Assembly (NCBI GenBank): GCA_003135995.1
Contig: PNBM01000065.1
Location: forward strand, 6,315-11,541
Direction: 5' to 3'
DNA length: 5,227 bases
DNA from: Ignavibacteriota bacterium
Lineage (GTDB): Bacteria > Bacteroidota > Ignavibacteria > Tepidaquicellales > Tepidaquicellaceae
The notes below the pieces were generated by a model. It did no database searches. It saw only the letters and a program-made list of their open reading frames with translations, and had not been told where the DNA came from. Below, piece after piece: positions 1 to 5,020 of this stretch. The first letter of the stretch is position 1, and every line of letters begins with the position of its first letter. A program made the position numbers and the translations under genes.

Positions 1-202
1 ATGTATCAGTTGGTATAATCCTCTCGGGTGGAGGTTGAGTTATCTGAGGAGTTGTATCGTTTAACTGAATTCCCTGATCCTGCTGCTCAATGATAATTTT
101 ATTGGTGTCTGTTTGTGCGATTGAATTATTGTTGATTCCACAAATTACTAAGAAAGCGAGAACCGACAACAAAATAAATTTTGCTTTTGTTGAATTTGTC
201 AT
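1..202 (-). CDS. Exported protein of unknown function, N-terminal 67 codons only (runs off left edge)
   Basis: An open frame starts at ATG (202-200) and stays open to the window edge, so stop and function lie outside. The first ~30 residues are a classic Sec signal peptide: Lys-containing n-region (MTNSTKAK), hydrophobic core (FILLSVLAFLVICGI) and an AQ cleavage region (NNNSIAQ-TDT), close to that of the LysM protein in this window (ISLFAQ-DDE). The Cys at residue 21 is preceded by V-I, not a small residue, so a lipobox is unlikely. The visible mature part is low-complexity and rich in Gln, Thr, Pro and Asp (e.g. QQDQGIQLNDTTPQITQPPP), typical of a flexible linker before a folded domain. No Shine-Dalgarno site is evident. 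It starts 67 nt after the 300-aa gene on the same strand and may share its transcript. I do not recognise the protein; that it is a real gene rests on the leader. Confidence 0.72.
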   Translation of the reverse strand, partial: MTNSTKAKFILLSVLAFLVICGINNNSIAQTDTNKIIIEQQDQGIQLNDTTPQITQPPPERIIPTDT

Positions 203-269
203 TTGTTTAATAGAGTATTGATTTTTGAATTACCTTTTTTTTATTTATTAATTAATTAAAAAATGTTAT

Positions 270-1172
270 TTACCATTTACCGAATATAAAAGTACCTGCC
301 TGTCTTAAATCGTGTTTCGGATTTAACCTGTCTTTGACATGAACAGTGAAAGATACTCTATAAGGAGAATCCTTCCCTTTAGTCCAGCTATCGAACGCTT
401 GTTGAGAACCCAAAAGATTCAAAGTCACATCAAATGTTGTCGGACCGACCTGTTTGGTTGTAACAGGACCCGAAAAATTCACATCTAAATTTTGCGGAAA
501 ATCATCAATTATACCAACACGAAATCCGACTGAATTTTGAACAGACCTTAGTGAAGCATCCTCACCTCCGGAACCAACCCTCGTTATAGAAATTTGAGGA
601 ACCTGATTTTCCTTAGTTCTTTTAGTATCCGAAGCACTGCCGACTTTAAATGTTACACTGCTTTCGCCCATAATAGTTATTTTCGCACTTGCTTTCGGGG
701 CTATATTTGCGAGCAACTTTCCGTCGGCTAAAATTTCGAGATTATCATTGTACGGATTTCTTATCGTGGTAGAAGTATATTGTGTCAGCTCCACACCCTG
801 AACATTTGCTTTTATTTCCTGTTTTTCATCTTTCTTGGGTTCCTGTTCTTTCGGTTTCATTATGTCAGGTTGTCTGATAATCGGATTTTGCTGAACTGTA
901 ACTTTCAACTGATTCAATTCTGCCAATAATTTTGACATATCTTCGGCTGTATATTTTTTATTCGTATCTACATGAATTTCAGGTACAAGTCCTAATGCGA
1001 GCAAAGAATCGATGAAAGATTTCAATGAATCTGCAAATGATTTTTCGACAACAACGTCTTTATTAATTACTTCCTCTAAGCTAATATCTGCACCTTTTAT
1101 TGATATAACACAAACTACAAATATATATAATACCTGATAAATGATGAATTTTACATCACGTCCTTTTTTCAT
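270..1172 (-). CDS. Exported or membrane-anchored protein with beta-rich C-terminal half, unknown function (300 aa)
   Basis: Residues 8-27 form a hydrophobic segment after a basic n-region (MKKGRDVK). It ends at IKGA-DIS, so it could be a cleaved signal peptide or an N-terminal anchor; either way the rest should be periplasmic. Residues ~40-95 look helical (SFADSLKSFIDSLLALGL; DMSKLLAELNQLKVTV). A charged Pro/Lys/Glu linker follows at 96-120. Residues ~121-178 look like a small beta sandwich (LEILADGKLLANIAPKASAKITI, given here only as its span 145-167), and ~190-300 like a second beta domain ending in FIFGKW. No catalytic motif or cysteine pair is visible. It begins 46 nt after the stop of the 405-aa membrane protein gene, so co-transcription is likely. 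The start lacks a Shine-Dalgarno, but the leader directly after it supports this ATG. Helix-plus-beta behind one hydrophobic segment loosely recalls GldM; that is analogy, not homology shown. Confidence 0.78.
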   Translation of the reverse strand: MKKGRDVKFIIYQVLYIFVVCVISIKGADISLEEVINKDVVVEKSFADSLKSFIDSLLALGLVPEIHVDTNKKYTAEDMSKLLAELNQLKVTVQQNPIIRQPDIMKPKEQEPKKDEKQEIKANVQGVELTQYTSTTIRNPYNDNLEILADGKLLANIAPKASAKITIMGESSVTFKVGSASDTKRTKENQVPQISITRVGSGGEDASLRSVQNSVGFRVGIIDDFPQNLDVNFSGPVTTKQVGPTTFDVTLNLLGSQQAFDSWTKGKDSPYRVSFTVHVKDRLNPKHDLRQAGTFIFGKW

Positions 1173-1218
1173 AATTATAAAAATTTTTTTTCGTGAAAAA
1201 TGCTAAATTAAAAAAAAT

Positions 1219-2436
1219 TTATCTTTTACCTGCAAGATATACGAGATTATCTAAACTCTTCAATGCGCTTGAATCTTTTAAGTTGGATATCGTTTCAATT
1301 AACATCTGAGATGTTTTTTGCATTTCTCCTAATATCTTCAGGTCAGGAAATTTGATGTTATTTATTTCTGTCCCGATTCTGGATACTTCGTTCATATTAT
1401 TTCTAAGCATAGTAGTATACTCTGTGGTTTTCTGGATAACTGCAGCAATATTCGTAAGTGAGTTCATGGAATCATTGATTTGTTTTACGAGTGCAGGATC
1501 ATAAACCTGAATGTGGCTAAGATCAGTAATTGTATTTTTCAATGCCGTTATGTTCTTAGCAAACTCTTCATTAACGCCGTACGACAGTTTAATAAATTTG
1601 AATATTTGTTCGGCATCGTCTTTTGTTATTGGTTTCACTCCGCCGGATGCAACCATGTTCATCATTAATTCCTGGTTTGCAGTTTTGAAACTTTCTACGA
1701 GCTTAAGTTGATTCATACTTTGGTTAAAGAAGGAATATTCAGTTTCAAATTTGCCGACTTCTTCCGTTATCGCTTGAAATTGCAGCCCTTGTACTTCAAA
1801 CACGGAATCAAATAATTTTGCAATAGCTAAAATAATTATTGATTTTATTTCAAAGGGAACCGAGAATCCCAAAAATATTGTCGGACCAATTTTTATTGAA
1901 ATCAATAATATTGCTGCACCAAGCAAAGGCATTGCCGTTCCAATTGCATCAACTAACCCGCTGTAGCTATCAATTATCCTTTCGATGATTTGAGCTGAAG
2001 GTCCCTTTGTTGCTATTTGTTTTTTCAGACTTCTGTTTGAGAAGTAAGCAAATAGTACGAAAAGAATATAAGCGGCAAACGGAAGCCACCAAAATCTTAT
2101 TGGTGTTAAATTCTGATTCGTAAATGAAGCACCGGGGAATAAATAATTCGCGAACGAATTCGCTATCGGTCCAAGGAAAGGTACGTAAGAAACGTCGACA
2201 AAGACCGAGAGCAATAATAACAGCAACGAAGGAAAAGCTGACTGTAAAACGTCTATGGAGCCTTCTCTGTCGATTTTTTTTAGATGTTTTATTACAATGT
2301 AGTTTGTAATCTGAATTAATTCAGAATGGTTTTCCTTAACAACCCTTATCTTACCTTCCATTTCACTGTCGGACATGAGACTAACGTCATCATTAGTATC
2401 TCTGCTGATTGGTTTAAACGTAGATTTATCTGCCAT
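1219..2436 (-). CDS. Polytopic inner-membrane protein with long helical C-terminal domain, possibly ExbB/MotA-like (405 aa)
   Basis: The polar N-terminus (residues 1-60) has no signal peptide. Four hydrophobic segments follow: ~66-90 (PSLLLLLLSVFVDV), ~114-132 (FWWLPFAAYILFVLFAYF), ~160-185 (GLVDAIGTAMPLLGAAILL) and ~193-212 (IKSIIILAIAKLF). A basic stretch after helix 2 (NRSLKKQ, 134-140) suggests a cytoplasmic loop. Residues ~215-395 are mostly helical and polar, with coiled-coil-like stretches rich in Asn/Met/Lys/Thr (MLRNNMNEVSRIGTEINN; MLIETISNLKDS), so probably a cytoplasmic stalk. The third segment with 'AMPLLGAA' resembles the P-x-LG-LLG region of MotA/TolQ/ExbB channels, but the Gly-Thr-Val core is missing, so that assignment is tentative. 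ATG 2436-2434 has no Shine-Dalgarno. It lies 117 nt downstream of phoH and is followed after 46 nt by the 300-aa exported protein, a plausible partner. Alternatives are a methyl-accepting-like or other uncharacterised membrane scaffold. Confidence 0.8.
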   Translation of the reverse strand: MADKSTFKPISRDTNDDVSLMSDSEMEGKIRVVKENHSELIQITNYIVIKHLKKIDREGSIDVLQSAFPSLLLLLLSVFVDVSYVPFLGPIANSFANYLFPGASFTNQNLTPIRFWWLPFAAYILFVLFAYFSNRSLKKQIATKGPSAQIIERIIDSYSGLVDAIGTAMPLLGAAILLISIKIGPTIFLGFSVPFEIKSIIILAIAKLFDSVFEVQGLQFQAITEEVGKFETEYSFFNQSMNQLKLVESFKTANQELMMNMVASGGVKPITKDDAEQIFKFIKLSYGVNEEFAKNITALKNTITDLSHIQVYDPALVKQINDSMNSLTNIAAVIQKTTEYTTMLRNNMNEVSRIGTEINNIKFPDLKILGEMQKTSQMLIETISNLKDSSALKSLDNLVYLAGKR

Positions 2437-2553
2437 AGCGTTTATTTTAAATTAATAATTTTATTTAAAATCTAACAAGTATTATTGTAAATTTATTTAT
2501 TGTAAAACTTTAAATCAATCTAATAATTTTTTTCATCAAAAAACCTGTATTTT

Positions 2554-3483
2554 TTAATCTCCATTATATTTTTCATATGCCTCTATTATATCCTTTACAA
2601 GTTTATGCCTGACTACATCTGATTTATTAAAATATACAAATGAAATATCATCTATTCCTTTCAGAATTTTTTGTATCTGCACTAAACCCGAATTCTCTTT
2701 TTTAGGCAAATCAATCTGTGTAATATCTCCGGTAATTATAGCTTTTGAATTCGGACCAAGCCTTGTAAGAAACATTTTCATCTGAATTGTCGAGGCATTT
2801 TGAGCTTCATCTAAAATGACAAAAGAGTTATTTAATGTTCTTCCCCGCATATATGCAAGCGGAACAATCTCAATTATATTTTTCTCGATATATGATTTTA
2901 ATTTTTCGAGTGGTATCATATCCTCGAGAGCGTCATATAAAGGTTTCAGGTACGGGTCGATTTTTTCTGACAGGTCACCCGGTAAAAACCCGAGACTCTC
3001 CCCTGCTTCTACCGCAGGTCTTGAAAGAACGATTTTATTTACTTGCTTTTTCTTTAATGAGTCTATACCAAATGCAACACCAAGATAGGTCTTTCCAGTT
3101 CCCGCAGGACCTATTGCAAATATAATATCGTTTTCTTTAACTCGTTTAAAATACTCGATTTGTGTGGGTGTCTTCGGTTTAATGTAATCATTATTCTTAA
3201 ATAGTATGATGTTCTCAATTTCATTGGCGCTGATACCGAACTTTTTCCTGAAATAATTATTATCTTTTTCTCCGATGAGTTCGGTTACTAACTTTATATC
3301 ATTTACATTTATGTTTCCCTGTCGATTAATTAAAAAAAGCAATTCACTGAAAATCTTTTCCAGAACCTCCAGCTCATCTTCATTTCCTTTTAAAATAACC
3401 GAATCTCCCCTGAGCACAATTATCGAATCGAACTGATCTCTTAAAAAATTTAAATTTTCTTCGTTAATTCCCGATAAACTCAA
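2554..3483 (-). CDS. phoH: PhoH family P-loop ATPase (YbeZ/PhoH-like), N-terminus uncertain
   Basis: All hallmarks of the PhoH/YbeZ NTPase are present: Walker A GPAGTGKT (125-132), the family signature SRPAVEAGESLGFLPGD (154-170), RGRTLNN (213-219), Walker B FVILDEAQN (221-229, acidic pair D225-E226), sensor-like TGDITQIDLP (251-260), and a C-terminal Arg in DVVRHKLV (289-296) as candidate arginine finger. PhoH proteins are cytoplasmic ATPases resembling the helicase core; E. coli YbeZ partners the endoribonuclease YbeY in rRNA maturation, but ybeY is not in this window. The only start in the uninterrupted frame is TTG (3483-3481), giving 309 aa. Twelve sense codons continue upstream in frame and read TEKAISIQGINP, which resembles the first strand of other PhoH proteins, before a TAG at 3522-3520. 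The true N-terminus is therefore probably longer. The gene stands between a strong terminator on its 5' side and a 117-nt gap on its 3' side, so it is likely transcribed on its own or leads the left-hand set. Confidence 0.95.
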   Translation of the reverse strand: MSLSGINEENLNFLRDQFDSIIVLRGDSVILKGNEDELEVLEKIFSELLFLINRQGNINVNDIKLVTELIGEKDNNYFRKKFGISANEIENIILFKNNDYIKPKTPTQIEYFKRVKENDIIFAIGPAGTGKTYLGVAFGIDSLKKKQVNKIVLSRPAVEAGESLGFLPGDLSEKIDPYLKPLYDALEDMIPLEKLKSYIEKNIIEIVPLAYMRGRTLNNSFVILDEAQNASTIQMKMFLTRLGPNSKAIITGDITQIDLPKKENSGLVQIQKILKGIDDISFVYFNKSDVVRHKLVKDIIEAYEKYNGD

Positions 3484-3577
3484 TGGGTTAATACCCTGTA
3501 TTGAAATTGCTTTTTCCGTCTATTAATTTCCATTTAAATTTGAACTAACTAAAATTTAAGATATTTTAATAAAATAA

Positions 3578-3609
3578 AAAAGCCTTTATGTAATAACATA
3601 AAGGCTTTT
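3578..3609 (-). terminator. Rho-independent terminator after the LysM gene
   Basis: A perfect 14-bp inverted repeat (arm 3578-3591, arm 3596-3609, core GCCTTTATGT/ACATAAAGGC) encloses a 4-nt loop. Read on the minus strand the stem is followed by TTTTTTATTTTATT, a good U-tract. It lies 45 nt past the stop of the LysM gene and before phoH, so it closes the lipoprotein-LysM unit and separates it from phoH. On the plus strand it is followed by only a short T run and there is no plus-strand gene to end. Confidence 0.9.
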
Positions 3610-3654
3610 GTAAATATATATTTTTTTGAAATATAAGAATCCAAAGAAATATAT

Positions 3655-4548
3655 TTATTTCTTAGCAGGATCTTTTTTCTTATCATCTACTACTTTTTTC
3701 TTATCATCTGCTACTTTTTTCTTATCAACTGCATCTTTCTTCACGTCTTTCTTTTCATCTTTCTTCATGTCTTTCTTATCAGTTCCTTCTTCTTTTTTCA
3801 ACATTTTTTTATGATGATATCTTTTCCATGAATGGGCTTTGTCCATTGCCATCTTTTCGAGATCTTTTGTAAGAGCAGGAACTTTAAGAACTTGTCCCGG
3901 ATAAATTAAATTGGGATTGTGTATGGTTTTTGGAACACGTGGAGGAGCAGAAACTACACCTTTTTCGTTTGCATCCCAAAGTACGGGCCACATCTTAGGA
4001 TTGTTGTAGATTTCCTTTTTGCCGGCGATTTTGTATAAACAGTCACCTTTTACAACTGTATAACCGGTTGGTGTTTCGACTTTTGGTCCCCAGGCTTTCA
4101 GATCGTCACCTAATTTTTTATATCTTGCTGCAAAATCAGGATGGCATCTTAAATTCGATGCGCTTAAATCCGCATACATTTTTTCTGCGTCTTCTTTCTT
4201 TCCTTCTTTGTTCTTTACGATTGTTTCAAGCTTTCCTAAATTTGTTTTGAAAGCATCGTATTTGTCTTTTCCACCGATAGCAGAATAATAATCATCTTCA
4301 GCTTTTTTTACTTCTGCTTTTTTGCTGTCTAACGTTTTGGTAAGAGCGTCTTTATCTTTTTGTAAATCCGCAACTTTACCGGTTAATTCTGTCTTCTTGG
4401 CTGTATATTCATCGATTTGCTTTTGCCATTCTTCTTTAGTCATTTCTTCGTCTTTCTTTTCTTCATCATCCTGAGCAAATAATGATATTCTTGTACCGAC
4501 AACCAAGGAGAGGGCGAGTAACATAATTAAAAATTTTTGGAATTTCAT
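3655..4548 (-). CDS. Exported coiled-coil LysM peptidoglycan-binding protein with Lys/Asp-rich tail (297 aa)
   Basis: A Sec signal peptide (MKFQKFLIMLLALSLVVG..., cleavage near LFA-QDD, residue 25) exports it to the periplasm or envelope. Residues ~35-128 are strongly charged and helical (KKTELTGKVADLQKDKDALT), a probable coiled coil. A LysM domain spans ~163-224, from YTVVKGDCLYKIAG to NPNLIYPGQVLKVP; LysM binds N-acetylglucosamine-containing glycans such as peptidoglycan. It is longer than the usual ~45-50 residues because of an insert around 197-209 (GVVSAPPRVPKT), and Cys170 replaces the usual Thr of the GDT turn. Cys135 is the only other cysteine, so a disulfide is possible. Residues ~250-297 are a disordered Lys/Asp tail with KKKVxDD repeats. 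The start is fixed by AGGAGA at 4560-4555, 6 nt before ATG. It follows the small lipoprotein gene after 62 nt, probably in one operon, and ends before a strong terminator. A structural tether is likely; no enzyme motif is seen. Confidence 0.92.
   Translation of the reverse strand: MKFQKFLIMLLALSLVVGTRISLFAQDDEEKKDEEMTKEEWQKQIDEYTAKKTELTGKVADLQKDKDALTKTLDSKKAEVKKAEDDYYSAIGGKDKYDAFKTNLGKLETIVKNKEGKKEDAEKMYADLSASNLRCHPDFAARYKKLGDDLKAWGPKVETPTGYTVVKGDCLYKIAGKKEIYNNPKMWPVLWDANEKGVVSAPPRVPKTIHNPNLIYPGQVLKVPALTKDLEKMAMDKAHSWKRYHHKKMLKKEEGTDKKDMKKDEKKDVKKDAVDKKKVADDKKKVVDDKKKDPAKK
3672..3734 (-). repeat. Three tandem 21-bp repeats encoding KKKVxDD heptapeptides
   Basis: Three consecutive 21-bp copies (3672-3692, 3693-3713, 3714-3734) share CTTTTTTCTTATCA on the plus strand. 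Copies 1 and 2 differ at one base; copy 3 differs at a few more. They lie in frame in the C-terminal tail of the LysM protein and encode seven-residue Lys/Asp units, so copy-number change would keep the frame. Confidence 0.85.
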
Positions 4549-4554
4549 TTAAAA

Positions 4555-4560
4555 TCTCCT
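4555..4560 (-). promoter_or_regulatory. Shine-Dalgarno site of the LysM gene
   Basis: AGGAGA on the minus strand sits 6 nt before the ATG at 4548-4546. It fixes the start directly before the signal peptide and shows that this organism uses anti-Shine-Dalgarno pairing for at least some genes. Confidence 0.85.
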
Positions 4561-4610
4561 TTTATTTTAAATTTTTTTAAAATTGTTTAAAAACTTGTTT
4601 TCGAAAAGGT

Positions 4611-4874
4611 CTATTTGCAATTTCTGACTGCATCAGTCATTTTTTGGTAATTTTTTACCATTTCATCTTGCTTTGCGATTTGTTTTTGCAAGTCAGCCTT
4701 TTCACTTTCTAACTTGTTAACATCGCCTTGAAGTTTTTCAACTTCAGCTTTTAAATCATTGAGTTGCTTCATTTCTTCTTCGCTAACTCCACCACCGCAA
4801 CCAACTATCAGAACTGAACCACTGAACATGGTAACGATTAGAAGTGCTAAGAACATTTTTTTAAATTTTGCCAT
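4611..4874 (-). CDS. Small coiled-coil lipoprotein ending in Lys, Braun lipoprotein (Lpp)-like architecture (87 aa)
   Basis: The N-terminus is a type II signal peptide: MAKFKK, a hydrophobic core, then the lipobox I-V-G-C with Cys26 as the lipidated residue, followed by a GGG spacer. The mature part would be 62 residues, almost all one amphipathic helix. Heptad positions 38, 41, 45, 48, 52, 55, 62 and 66 are Leu/Val/Ile, as in a parallel coiled coil. The protein ends in ...NCK, so a Lys is the C-terminal residue. E. coli Lpp has the same layout: lipidated Cys, 58-residue trimeric coiled coil, C-terminal Lys linked to peptidoglycan by L,D-transpeptidases. I see architecture only, not clear sequence homology, and the penultimate Cys86 is unlike Lpp. 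The outer membrane is the likely location, since no Asp follows Cys26. It is the first gene of a unit with the LysM protein, with a strong promoter and a full AGGAGG site, implying high expression. Confidence 0.9.
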   Translation of the reverse strand: MAKFKKMFLALLIVTMFSGSVLIVGCGGGVSEEEMKQLNDLKAEVEKLQGDVNKLESEKADLQKQIAKQDEMVKNYQKMTDAVRNCK

Positions 4875-4880
4875 TTAATA

Positions 4881-4886
4881 CCTCCT
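4881..4886 (-). promoter_or_regulatory. Full-consensus Shine-Dalgarno site of the small lipoprotein gene
   Basis: AGGAGG on the minus strand lies 6 nt before the ATG at 4874-4872, the same spacing as in the LysM gene. The start codon is unambiguous and translation should be strong. Confidence 0.9.
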
Positions 4887-4932
4887 GTATTTTTATTGGC
4901 CTTTTTAAAAAGAGTTAATTTAATTCAGTACA

Positions 4933-4961
4933 AATATATATTAGAATATTTCTCTTGTCAA
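4933..4961 (-). promoter_or_regulatory. Sigma-70-type promoter of the lipoprotein-LysM unit
   Basis: On the minus strand, TTGACA (4961-4956) is a perfect -35 box, followed by exactly 17 bp and TATATT (4938-4933) as -10 box. Transcription would start near 4926, leaving a leader of about 50 nt before the lipoprotein ATG. The leader carries a 12-bp palindrome (CTTTTTAAAAAG, 4901-4912). No other intergenic region in the window shows as good a promoter. Confidence 0.82.
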
Positions 4962-4973
4962 GTCATATTCTAA
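4941..4973. promoter_or_regulatory. 9-bp dyad overlapping the -35 box, candidate operator
   Basis: TTAGAATAT (4941-4949) and ATATTCTAA (4965-4973) are a perfect inverted repeat separated by 15 bp. The -35 hexamer (4956-4961) lies in the spacer and one arm lies in the -35/-10 spacer. A dimeric regulator bound here would block RNA polymerase. No regulator gene is present in the window; in AT-rich DNA a chance origin remains possible. Confidence 0.4.
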
Positions 4974-4987
4974 AAAAGTAGACAAAA

Positions 4988-5020
4988 AAAACCTCAAAAT
5001 TTGCTTTATTTTGGGGTTTT
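4988..5020 (-). terminator. Rho-independent terminator upstream of the lipoprotein promoter
   Basis: Arms 4988-5000 (AAAACCTCAAAAT) and 5008-5020 (ATTTTGGGGTTTT) form a 13-bp stem with a 7-nt loop and one imperfect pair (C/A on the minus strand, G/U on the plus strand). On the minus strand the stem runs into an eight-base T tract, so it should end transcription arriving from the right and insulate the promoter at 4933-4961. The gene it serves is outside the window. Confidence 0.72.

Noticed and set aside
137..145. Possible lipobox Cys (residue 21) in the left-edge exported protein
   Set aside because: The residues before it are V-I, not the small residue required at -1, and a better signal peptidase I site follows at SIAQ.
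248..259. TTAATTAATTAA palindrome before the left-edge gene
   Set aside because: Simple A/T repetition, expected in this base composition.
1480..1711. Overlapping plus-strand open frames of about 60 codons
   Set aside because: They lie fully inside the 405-aa membrane gene, antisense to it, with no ribosome site or recognisable protein features.
2538..2555. AAAAAA-CCTGTA-TTTTTT as a terminator for phoH
   Set aside because: The stem is only six A-T pairs and overlaps the phoH stop codon; too weak to call.
2816..3125. Two plus-strand open frames of 90-96 codons
   Set aside because: They are antisense to the conserved ATPase motifs of phoH, whose constraints explain the openness; no independent coding signal.
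3672..3734. CRISPR-like spaced repeats
   Set aside because: The copies are contiguous, in frame and coding, with no spacers.
3626..3814. Plus-strand open frame rich in Phe and Ser with apparent repeats
   Set aside because: It is the complement of the Lys/Asp repeat tail of the LysM gene; the repeats come from that gene.
4564..4583. 8-bp A/T inverted repeat between the lipoprotein and LysM genes
   Set aside because: Pure A/T stem in an A/T-rich spacer; not stable enough for a terminator and consistent with chance.
4598..4607. TTTTCGAAAA palindrome just after the lipoprotein stop
   Set aside because: A 10-bp palindrome without loop or partner site; no support for a function.
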